This document shows positions 1 to 6,011 of a stretch of 16,927 nucleotides of DNA, in pieces (positions within the stretch are counted from its first letter, which is position 1; every line of letters begins with the position of its first letter). Made by a program: the position numbers and the translations under genes. The notes under the pieces were generated by a model that ran no database searches, had not been told where the DNA came from, and saw only the letters and a program-made list of their open reading frames with translations. This stretch comes from Aalborgiella sp043769295. GTDB taxonomy: Bacteria; Pseudomonadota; Gammaproteobacteria; Burkholderiales; Burkholderiaceae_C. Location: assembly GCA_043769295.1 (NCBI GenBank), contig JAYVJL010000080.1, positions 1 to 16,927 on the forward strand, read 5' to 3'.

Positions 1-762
1 CATGTACGTGAAAATCAGCGCCCAAAAGTGAACGATCGACAAACGATAGGAATAAACAGGGCGTTCGGCCTGCTTGGGGATGAAGTAGTACATCATGCCC
101 AAGAAACCTGCCGTCAAAAAGAATCCCACCGCGTTGTGACCATACCACCATTGCACCATGGCATCCTGCACACCCGCGTAGGCGGAGTAGGACTTCATGT
201 AGCCCGCAGGAATCGCCGCGCTGTTCACCAAGTGCAGCAAGGCCACTGCGATGATGAAAGCACCAAAGAACCAGTTGGCCACATAGATATGCCTGACCTT
301 GCGTGTCCCAATGGTGCCAAAAAAAACGACTGCAAATGACACCCAGACCAAGGTGATCAAAATATCAATAGGCCACTCCAGTTCAGCGTACTCTTTACCT
401 TGTGTATAGCCCATCGGCAGCGATATCGCCGCAGCCACAATAACCAACTGCCAGCCCCAAAAAGTAAAGGCGGCCAGCTTTTCGCCAAATAAGCGCACCT
501 GGCAGGTTCGCTGTGCCACGTAATAAGCCGATGCAAACAAACCGCAGCCGCCAAATGCAAAAATCACTGCATTGGTGTGCAAAGGACGCAATCGACCATA
601 ACTGAGCCAAGAGATGCCGAAGTTGAGTTCAGGCCATGTCAACTGTGCGGCGATGATCACGCCAACCAGCATGCCAACCACGCCCCAAACCACAGTCATG
701 ATCGCGAACTGCCGAACAACCTTGTCGTTGTAAGTCGTTGCTTGCGCATTTGAAAATACCAT
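1..762 (-). CDS. ccoN: cbb3-type cytochrome c oxidase subunit I (CcoN), N-terminal part
   Basis: Catalytic haem-copper subunit of the high-affinity cbb3 oxidase in the inner membrane, which reduces oxygen to water while pumping protons. The first 254 codons are open from the ATG at 760-762 to the left edge of the window; family members are about 470-490 residues, so roughly half is present. Visible landmarks are His62 in RPLHTNAVIFAFGG, expected to ligate the low-spin haem b, and His209 in WWYGHNAVGF, expected to be a copper-B ligand. The two adjacent copper-B histidines should lie just beyond the edge. Hydrophobic segments recur through the protein, for example near residues 20-40, 64-82, 98-116, 134-151 and 163-180. 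The start is supported by GAGGTG (766-771) just upstream. It follows ccoS on the same strand after 87 bp that hold an FNR-type box, so it probably has its own oxygen-controlled promoter. Confidence 0.96.
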   Translation of the reverse strand, partial: MVFSNAQATTYNDKVVRQFAIMTVVWGVVGMLVGVIIAAQLTWPELNFGISWLSYGRLRPLHTNAVIFAFGGCGLFASAYYVAQRTCQVRLFGEKLAAFTFWGWQLVIVAAAISLPMGYTQGKEYAELEWPIDILITLVWVSFAVVFFGTIGTRKVRHIYVANWFFGAFIIAVALLHLVNSAAIPAGYMKSYSAYAGVQDAMVQWWYGHNAVGFFLTAGFLGMMYYFIPKQAERPVYSYRLSIVHFWALIFTYM

Positions 763-819
763 ATTCACCTCTTCTCAGTTTATTTGTTACGAGTTTCCTA
801 TGGCAAACCCACATGTTGT

Positions 820-833
820 TTGACGTAAATCAA
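820..833 (-). promoter_or_regulatory. FNR/ANR-type box upstream of ccoN
   Basis: TTGAC-GTAA-ATCAA matches the FNR/ANR consensus TTGAT-N4-ATCAA at 9 of 10 defined positions. It lies in the 87-bp gap between ccoS and ccoN, centred about 64 bp before the ccoN start codon. Placed at the usual -41.5 position it would give a transcript start near 785 and a leader of about 22 nt containing the ccoN ribosome binding site. No strong -10 hexamer stands out (TAGGAA at 795-800 is the best I see). Confidence 0.75.
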
Positions 834-849
834 GCCTGCCCCAGAATTC

Positions 850-987
850 TTATGAATCTTTGAGAATTCGCTCACCCTCAGACTCAATGTCATCAAATTG
901 ACCACGGTAGATCGCCCACCACAACCCGCCGAGGATAAAGAAAACGAGGATGACCGACAAAGGAATCAATAAGTACAGAATGTCCAT
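850..987 (-). CDS. ccoS: cbb3 oxidase assembly protein CcoS
   Basis: Small single-pass membrane protein required for maturation of the cbb3 oxidase. In other bacteria, loss of CcoS leaves the oxidase without haem b and copper. The reading frame encodes 45 residues beginning MDILYLLIPLSVILVFFI, followed by the family hallmark GGLWWAIYRGQFDDIESEGERIL. That is one N-terminal membrane helix, a tryptophan-rich boundary and a short acidic cytoplasmic tail. Length and motif fit the family closely. The start codon shares one base with the stop of ccoI (TGATG), so the two are translationally coupled. The order ccoI-ccoS-ccoN is common in beta- and gammaproteobacteria. I found this frame by reading the minus strand directly. 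Confidence 0.95.
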   Translation of the reverse strand: MDILYLLIPLSVILVFFILGGLWWAIYRGQFDDIESEGERILKDS

Positions 988-3371
988 CAGCTGATTTCCC
1001 GCCATTTTTCGTTGTTGTCACTATTTGCAAGCCTTAAAGCGTTAAGAACGACAAACAATGAACTCAAAGCCATCCCCAAACCCGCCAACCAGGCTGGCAA
1101 CAAGCCCACGACGGCCAAGGGAACACACAGCGCGTTGTAGACAGCCGCCCACCAAAGATTCTGCTTTACAACTCGCATCGTCTGCTTGGCCAAACCCAGG
1201 GTTTTAACGACCAAACCCAGTTGTTCTCCCAGCACCACAAAATCTGCTTGCGCTTGAGCCAGAGGCACGGCTTGTCCAAATGCAAACGACACATGTGCAC
1301 CGGCCAGCACCGGGCCATCGTTGAGTCCATCGCCAACAACAACCACTTTTTTGCCTATTTTTTGAGCATTTTGCAAAAAATCGAGTTTGTCCTGCGGGGT
1401 GCAACCGCCCCGAAACGCCGTGATCCCAACCTGCGCCGCCACCCGCGCAACGGCTTGGATGCTGTCACCTGACACCAAATACACTTCAACGCCGTCTTTT
1501 TGTAGCGCCTGAACCGCATGTCGTGCATCAGGCCGCACATCTTCATGAAACTCAAACGTGGCAAGCCAACCTTGCTCATCACACAAAAAAGTCCTTACAG
1601 CCTCTGTCACAACCTCTCTATTTCTTGCCGCAACACCGCAAAAGTCCGCTGAACCCAGCTTGATCTCAAACCCACACGCTGAACCACCGCTGGCATCTTC
1701 ACTGGCATAGCCCGGCCAAACCCGACCCGATACGCCACGCCCCGCAAGCTCCTCGACCTTGTCTGCTCGCCATGACACCGTACGCGCTGTTTTGGCTTTA
1801 ACGTGTCCTGCGGCGGCGACCACTGCTTGTGAGACCGGATGCAGTGAATATTGCGCCAAAGTAGCGGCCATGTCCAGTACTTGGGCGGATTGCGCACCGT
1901 CGCGGACCTGGACCGAAGCCAAAACCATCGTATCCCGCGTCAGGGTACCGGTTTTATCGAACATGACCGTGTCGATACTGGCCATGGTCTCAAACGCCTC
2001 TAAACGGCGCACCAATACACCGCGTCGCGCCAAATTCCCCGCAGCGGACAGCATCGCTGCCGGTGTTGCCAACGACAAGGCGCAAGGACAGGTCACCACC
2101 AGCACCGCCACCGCCACCATCAAGGCATGCCCAGGGTCGCGTCCCCACCAATAGACGCAAGCCAAGCCCGCAGCCAACAAAACGCCGATGAGAAAAGGTT
2201 TGGCAATCCGGTCCGCCAACTGTGCGATGGATGGTTTGGTTGTTGACGCGCTTTCCATCAGCGTCACAATTTGTGAAAACCGGGTTTGCGTCCCCACCCA
2301 CTCCACCCGCATCTGCACCACGCTGGACAGGTTGTGGCTCCCCGCAATCACCCAGCCCCCTGCATTGCGCGATACAGGGCGCGATTCACCCGTCAGCAGC
2401 GCTTCGTCGACCAGCGTGTCGCCCTGCAAAACCACGCCATCCGCAGGAAAGGTCTGACCCGGCAGGACGCGTATGACGTCACCCGTCTGCAAACGGCGTA
2501 CCGCGACCGATTCATATGTGCCATCTGCGCATTGGCGTGCAATGCTGTCTGGCAATCGGTTCATCAGCGCTTCCAGCGCGCCAGAGGTGCGGTCGCGCAG
2601 CCGCAGTTCCAGCCAACGCCCAGCCAGCAAGAAAAAGACAAACATGGTCAGCGAGTCAAAATACACCTCACGGCCAAACGTCCCCCGGGGGTCAAACGTG
2701 CCAACAGTGCTGACCACAAAGGTGATCAGCATGCCGATGGCGACCGGCAAATCCATGCTGATGCGCCTGTGCAGCACGTCGCGCAAGGCGCTGCTGAAAA
2801 AAGGGCCGCATGAAAACAAAATCACCGGCAGCGTCAGCACCCAGGATGCCCAGCGCAGCAATTGCTCCATTTCTGCCGTCAAATCACCCGGCGCAGCCAC
2901 ATAAGCGGGATAGGCATACATCATTACCTGCATCATGCACAGCCCCGCCACCGCCAAACGCCACAACGCTTTGCGTGATTCACCCAGGCGCCGTTCGCGG
3001 GCAAAGGCGTCGTTGGCGGGCACAGCGTGGTAACCCGCCACCTCGATGGCCCGCATCCAGCCCGAAGGCAGCACCGCATCGGCAGACCAGACCACGCGCG
3101 CACGATGGCTGCCCGCGCTGACTTCGGCCTTCAGCACGCCGGGGACACGCAGCAAAACCTCCTCGATGGTGAGTGCGCAAGCGGCACAATGCATGCCCTC
3201 GATCATCAGGTTGGACTCCCAACAATCCATCCGTTTGGCGTCCTGGCGGCTAAAAGCAGACCATTCCTGCGGATCGTCCAACACATGAAGACCGACGGCA
3301 GGCGCGCTTGGTGCGGCGTTTTGCGAGGCGTCTGACGATGTGTTTGGCGAGGCAAAACTTGCAGTTGGCAT
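987..3371 (-). CDS. ccoI: Copper-translocating P1B-type ATPase CcoI (FixI type)
   Basis: Inner-membrane heavy-metal ATPase of 794 residues that moves copper towards the periplasm for assembly of the cbb3 oxidase. An N-terminal metal-binding domain carries GMHCAAC (Cys62, Cys65). Membrane helices follow from about residue 135, and the actuator motif LTGES lies at 326-330. The ion-path motif CPC is at 428-430, the phosphorylation site DKTGT at 472-476 (Asp472), the nucleotide-binding His-Pro at 511-512 and the hinge GDGLND at 680-685. All catalytic landmarks are intact. Linkage to ccoS and ccoN separates it from the detoxifying CopA type. The residues just before the metal domain (LDDPQEWSAF) look family-typical, which supports a start near 3371, but no Shine-Dalgarno sequence precedes it. 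An FNR-type box is centred 42 bp upstream. Confidence 0.95.
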   Translation of the reverse strand: MPTASFASPNTSSDASQNAAPSAPAVGLHVLDDPQEWSAFSRQDAKRMDCWESNLMIEGMHCAACALTIEEVLLRVPGVLKAEVSAGSHRARVVWSADAVLPSGWMRAIEVAGYHAVPANDAFARERRLGESRKALWRLAVAGLCMMQVMMYAYPAYVAAPGDLTAEMEQLLRWASWVLTLPVILFSCGPFFSSALRDVLHRRISMDLPVAIGMLITFVVSTVGTFDPRGTFGREVYFDSLTMFVFFLLAGRWLELRLRDRTSGALEALMNRLPDSIARQCADGTYESVAVRRLQTGDVIRVLPGQTFPADGVVLQGDTLVDEALLTGESRPVSRNAGGWVIAGSHNLSSVVQMRVEWVGTQTRFSQIVTLMESASTTKPSIAQLADRIAKPFLIGVLLAAGLACVYWWGRDPGHALMVAVAVLVVTCPCALSLATPAAMLSAAGNLARRGVLVRRLEAFETMASIDTVMFDKTGTLTRDTMVLASVQVRDGAQSAQVLDMAATLAQYSLHPVSQAVVAAAGHVKAKTARTVSWRADKVEELAGRGVSGRVWPGYASEDASGGSACGFEIKLGSADFCGVAARNREVVTEAVRTFLCDEQGWLATFEFHEDVRPDARHAVQALQKDGVEVYLVSGDSIQAVARVAAQVGITAFRGGCTPQDKLDFLQNAQKIGKKVVVVGDGLNDGPVLAGAHVSFAFGQAVPLAQAQADFVVLGEQLGLVVKTLGLAKQTMRVVKQNLWWAAVYNALCVPLAVVGLLPAWLAGLGMALSSLFVVLNALRLANSDNNEKWREIS

Positions 3372-3406
3372 AGCACTGAGGGTACATGAGGTCGTGATCG
3401 GTTTAC

Positions 3407-3420
3407 TTGACGAAGATCAA
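3407..3420. promoter_or_regulatory. FNR/ANR-type box between ccoI and usp
   Basis: TTGAC-GAAG-ATCAA fits the FNR/ANR consensus at 9 of 10 defined positions. It sits in the 103-bp gap between the divergent genes ccoI and usp. Centred at 3413.5, it is about 61 bp before the usp start. At -41.5 this predicts a transcript start near 3455, a possible -10 TAAGCT at 3442-3447 and a 20-nt leader with AGGAG. On the other side it is 42 bp from the ccoI start codon. Confidence 0.75.
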
Positions 3421-3474
3421 ACTGCCGCCCCACGGTCGGCGTAAGCTGACGGTTCAACGTAATAGGAGTCACTC

Positions 3475-3918
3475 ATGTACAAAAAAATATTAGTTGCCAC
3501 AGACGGATCTGCCTTGTCAAAAAAAGCAGTCAACAGTGCCATCGTCATGGCGGCGCTGATGGAGGCGGAGTTGGTAGCGCTAAAAGTGGTTGCGCGTTAC
3601 CCACAAAGCTATTTTGAGGGCGGATTGGCGTTTGAAGCATCTGAAATTAACCGTGTTGAAAAGGCATGGGTCGATCATGGGCAGGCGATTGTGGATGCCG
3701 TTCAAAAGTCGGCTGAAGCAAAAGGCGTCAAAACCAAAGCGGTGACGGTCAAGTCAGACGTGATATCTGATGCCATCATCGCCGCAGCCAAAAAACACAA
3801 ATGTGACCTGATCGTGATGGCCTCGCATGGCCGCAAAGGCATCAAACGCGTTTTATTGGGCAGCGAAACCCAGCAAGTCCTGACCCATACGCACGTCCCG
3901 GTGCTGGTTTTGCGTTGA
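3475..3918 (+). CDS. Universal stress protein, UspA family
   Basis: Cytoplasmic single-domain universal stress protein of 147 residues, a normal length for the family. It begins MYKKILVATDGSALSKKAV, the typical first strand with the conserved Asp. The nucleotide-binding loop near the C terminus reads ASHG-RKGIKRVLL-GS, matching G-2x-G-9x-G-S except that alanine replaces the first glycine. It then ends with the family strand HVPVLVLR. This suggests the ATP-binding subtype, with some doubt because of that substitution. The ATG is preceded by AGGAG (3464-3468) at good spacing. It diverges from ccoI and shares an FNR-type box, so expression at low oxygen is likely. Similar Usp genes are often found beside fnr/cco genes in this order. 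The precise role is unknown. Confidence 0.9.
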   Translation: MYKKILVATDGSALSKKAVNSAIVMAALMEAELVALKVVARYPQSYFEGGLAFEASEINRVEKAWVDHGQAIVDAVQKSAEAKGVKTKAVTVKSDVISDAIIAAAKKHKCDLIVMASHGRKGIKRVLLGSETQQVLTHTHVPVLVLR

Positions 3919-3932
3919 CTTACCACTGATAT

Positions 3933-3976
3933 GCTATATATTTAATAGCATTATAGTCAACAAATACGCCGGCTAG
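3933..3976 (+). repeat. 44-bp dispersed repeat, copy A (intergenic)
   Basis: Copy A starts 14 bp after the usp stop codon. It aligns without gaps to copy B (7160-7203, reversed; 33 of 44 identical by hand count) and copy C (13957-14000; 27 of 44). All three share TACGCCGGCTAG at the right end (here 3965-3976). The left end TGCTAT...ATAGCA (3932-3950) is an inverted repeat that could form a small hairpin after usp. Confidence 0.7.
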
Positions 3977-4211
3977 AGGCAAAAATAGCGGGTAAAGTGC
4001 TTAAATTGCGGTTTTAAGGACTGTTTTTGACGATTTATAGGCGTTTTGAGCGCTGCCGCGTCTTGTCAATCCGCAGGGAATCAAATCCGCGGCCTTCAGC
4101 GTTAGACGGCTGTTGCCGAATTTTGCAGAACCGCCTAAGTGATTGATTAATAAACATTTATTGCTATTTTTTTTACCAACGCTGGCGAAGCGCCCCGCAC
4201 GTCAGCTTTGG

Positions 4212-4217
4212 TACAAT
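4212..4217 (+). promoter_or_regulatory. -10 element of the tRNA-Arg promoter
   Basis: TACAAT lies 8 bp before the tRNA gene and is preceded by TGG, giving an extended -10 (TGNTACAAT). The -35 region is poor. The position suits a stable-RNA promoter with a very short leader. Confidence 0.5.
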
Positions 4218-4225
4218 CCAATTGC

Positions 4226-4302
4226 GTGCCCGTAGCTCAGCTGGATAGAGCACCGCCCTTCTAAGGCGGTGGCCACTGGTTCGAACCCAGTCGGGCACAC
4301 CA
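4226..4302 (+). tRNA. tRNA-Arg (anticodon UCU)
   Basis: This is a complete cloverleaf of 77 nt including an encoded CCA. The acceptor arm GTGCCCG pairs with CGGGCAC. The D arm contains AGCTCAGCTGGATAGAGC. The anticodon stem CCGCC/GGCGG encloses CTTCTAA, so the anticodon is TCT and the tRNA reads AGA (and perhaps AGG). The T arm contains GGTTCGAACCC. The discriminator base is A. No second tRNA follows directly and no clear terminator is seen. Confidence 0.97.
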
Positions 4303-4380
4303 TATCCCCAATCCGCGTGTCAACAATATCGGCAAAACTGGACTATCCATTTGACCGTGGAAAGCTTCATAAATGATCGC

Positions 4381-4678
4381 TTACCAAAACGCCCCATAAG
4401 TCTGACGCCGTTCAGCAATCGCACTGTCTTGCAGTGGCTGAAAGGCACCTTGCGTCAAATGCCACAACTTGGCCGTTTCTTCCAGCTCTTCCAGCTCTTC
4501 CAGCTCTTCCAGGGTCGCAATATCTACGGTAGTCAATCAGAGGGACGGCATATTTCCCATTGCGAGCGCCACACAGTGGGCGGCCTTGTGCATTCAACCG
4601 TGCAAGACGCGCTGGGTCAAGAAAGCCCAAACAGGCATCGGTGGGTGTGATCCGTGCTGTGTTCATACCATGCGGCAT
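4381..4678 (-). pseudogene. Possible broken or spurious hypothetical gene with a LEE repeat
   Basis: I do not recognise this. On the minus strand two frames look partly coding and are joined only by a frameshift. One frame starts at ATG 4678 and reads to about 4530 (…ACLGFLDPARLARLNAQGRP…). The other begins after an in-frame stop at about TTG 4536, encodes four LEE units and then TAKLWHLTQGAFQPL, and stops at 4381-4383 (51 residues). No good ribosome binding site precedes either start. It could be a decayed gene, a short real gene using the TTG, or chance. The repeat unit is 9 bp, so copy changes would keep the frame. Confidence 0.25.
4479..4512. repeat. 9-bp tandem repeat, about 3.8 copies
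   Basis: CTTCCAGCT is repeated perfectly three times from 4479, followed by CTTCCAG. Read on the minus strand in one frame it gives (Leu-Glu-Glu)4, a coiled-coil-like acidic stretch. The perfect match between units suggests recent slippage. Confidence 0.9.
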
Positions 4679-4731
4679 CTGCGCACTGGATTGTATTGCG
4701 CTACCTGATCAGCCATACAACACAAACAAAG

Positions 4732-4774
4732 AAGGGTCAGAAGCAAAATTGCTGCTGACCCTTGATGTTTTTTT
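4732..4774. terminator. Hairpin terminator next to tRNA-Pro, possibly bidirectional
   Basis: A stem of AAGGGTCAG (4732-4740) pairs with CTGACCCTT (4755-4763). After one mismatch a further AGCA/TGCT stem closes a small loop. On the plus strand the stem is followed by GATG and seven T. On the minus strand, where tRNA-Pro is transcribed towards it, it is followed by CTTTGTTTGTGTTG. It most likely ends the tRNA-Pro transcript. The plus-strand T run directly touches the encoded tRNA 3' end. Confidence 0.65.
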
Positions 4775-4850
4775 GGTCGGAGTACAAGGATTCGAACCTT
4801 GGACCCCCTGGTCCCAAACCAGGTGCGCTACCAGGCTGCGCCACACTCCG
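4774..4850 (-). tRNA. tRNA-Pro (anticodon UGG)
   Basis: This is a complete 77-nt cloverleaf with encoded CCA. The acceptor arm CGGAGTG pairs with TACTCCG, allowing a terminal G-T pair. The D arm contains GCGCAGCCTGGTAGCGC. The anticodon stem CCTGG/CCAGG encloses TTTGGGA, so the anticodon is TGG, which reads CCA/CCG and others. The T arm CAAGG-TTCGAAT-CCTTG is intact. It lies on the minus strand, divergent from aroC, whose start is 67 bp away. Confidence 0.97.
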
Positions 4851-4916
4851 CCATGGCTTTATTGTAACCCGAAAATAATCGATTCCTGAATTGTTGCGCG
4901 TAAAATCACCAACCAT

Positions 4917-6011
4917 ATGTCAGGAAACACCTTCGGAACCCTCTTCGCAGTCACCAACTTTGGTGAATCCCACGGCCCAGCCATCGGCTGCATCATTGAC
5001 GGCTGCCCACCCGGCATGCTGCTCTCGGAGGCCGATATTCAGCCCGATTTGGACCGCCGGCGTCCAGGCACCTCCACATTTGTGACGCAGCGTAATGAGC
5101 CTGATGCGGTCGAGATTTTGAGCGGCGTTTATGAAGGCAAAACCACGGGTACGCCGATTTGCCTGCTCATCAAAAACACGGACCAGCGTAGCAAAGACTA
5201 CGGCAATATCCTGGACACTTTCCGTCCAGGCCATGCCGATTACACCTATTTGCATAAATACGGCTTACGCGACCCGCGTGGCGGTGGTCGCTCATCCGCC
5301 CGCCTAACTGCGCCCATGGTCGCGGCCGGTGCAGTCGCTAAAAAGTGGCTAGCGCAGCAGTACGGCACGGTGTTTCGCGGTTGTATGACGCAGGTCGGCG
5401 ATGTGATCGTGCCGTTTGAATCTTGGGAACACGTGCCCAACAACCCATTTTTTGCTCCAATAGCCGATGTGAGCCATATTGAAACCTATATGGAAGCGCT
5501 GCGCAAATCTGGCGATTCCTGCGGTGCACGCATTCGCGTCTCGGCCAGCAACGTACCCGTCGGCTTGGGCGAACCACTGTTTGACAAGATGGACGCCGAT
5601 ATCGCCTACGCCATGATGGGCATCAACGCCGTCAAAGGGGTAGAGATTGGCGCCGGATTTGCCAGCATCACACAGCGCGGCACCACGCATGGAGACTCTC
5701 TGTCGCCGCAAGGCTTCAAATCGAACAATGCTGGTGGCGTTTTGGGCGGTATCAGCACGGGGCAAGACCTGGAGGTGTCGATTGCGATCAAACCGACCAG
5801 CTCCATTTTGTCGCCGCGCGAGTCGATTGACCTGGCAGGGAAATCCGCCGAAGTCATCACCAAAGGTCGGCATGACCCCTGCGTGGGCATTCGCGCGACA
5901 CCGATTGCCGAGGCCATGTTGGCGCTTGTTGTCATCGAGCATGCCTTGCGCCAACGCGCGCAGTGTGGTGATGTGACGGTGGCAACAAAACCTATCGCCG
6001 CACAGGCTTGA
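4917..6011 (+). CDS. aroC: Chorismate synthase
   Basis: Last step of the shikimate pathway: converts 5-enolpyruvylshikimate-3-phosphate to chorismate, using reduced FMN as a catalytic cofactor, in the cytoplasm. At 364 residues it has the normal bacterial length. Conserved signatures are GESHGPAIG (16-24) with its histidine, RRPGTS (48-53), RPGHADYTY (103-111) with the second conserved histidine, and DPRGGGRSSARLTA (119-132). The C-terminal RHDPCVGIRATPIAEAM is also typical. The start ATG gives the usual MSGNTFGTLF N terminus, although no good Shine-Dalgarno sequence precedes it. The stop overlaps the TTG start of the next gene by two bases (TTGA). Nothing is missing. Confidence 0.97.
   Translation: MSGNTFGTLFAVTNFGESHGPAIGCIIDGCPPGMLLSEADIQPDLDRRRPGTSTFVTQRNEPDAVEILSGVYEGKTTGTPICLLIKNTDQRSKDYGNILDTFRPGHADYTYLHKYGLRDPRGGGRSSARLTAPMVAAGAVAKKWLAQQYGTVFRGCMTQVGDVIVPFESWEHVPNNPFFAPIADVSHIETYMEALRKSGDSCGARIRVSASNVPVGLGEPLFDKMDADIAYAMMGINAVKGVEIGAGFASITQRGTTHGDSLSPQGFKSNNAGGVLGGISTGQDLEVSIAIKPTSSILSPRESIDLAGKSAEVITKGRHDPCVGIRATPIAEAMLALVVIEHALRQRAQCGDVTVATKPIAAQA

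Larger units (their letters stand above)
3919..4225. other. Intergenic stretch between usp and tRNA-Arg
   Basis: About 300 bp with no convincing gene on either strand. Its left end holds copy A of the 44-bp repeat. The rest is unremarkable apart from the direct repeat AATCCGC around 4070-4100 and an AT-rich patch at 4140-4175. The right end holds the tRNA-Arg promoter. I see no clear terminator for usp other than the stem in the repeat. Confidence 0.5.
4303..4731. other. Gene-poor stretch between the two tRNA genes
   Basis: No confident gene. Several overlapping short frames exist on both strands but none resembles a family I know. The only structured parts are a 9-bp tandem repeat (4479-4512) inside a possible decayed minus-strand frame, and the hairpin that starts at 4732. 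No integrase, transposase or duplicated tRNA end marks it as an integration site. Confidence 0.5.

Noticed and set aside
2286..2813. Long plus-strand frame (175 codons) opposite ccoI, and others there
   Set aside because: They lie fully antisense to a gene with intact catalytic motifs, have no recognisable domains and show the composition expected from the complementary strand of a GC-rich coding region.
4479..4512. CRISPR-like repeat
   Set aside because: The units are 9 bp and directly adjacent with no spacers; it is a simple tandem repeat.
4226..4850. Genomic island or prophage attachment between the two tRNA genes
   Set aside because: No integrase, no repeated tRNA 3' end and no phage-like genes; the stretch is under 500 bp.
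5349..5954. Minus-strand frame of 201 codons inside aroC
   Set aside because: Shadow of chorismate synthase; rich in His/Arg/Gly as typical for antisense reading, with no domain and no ribosome binding site.
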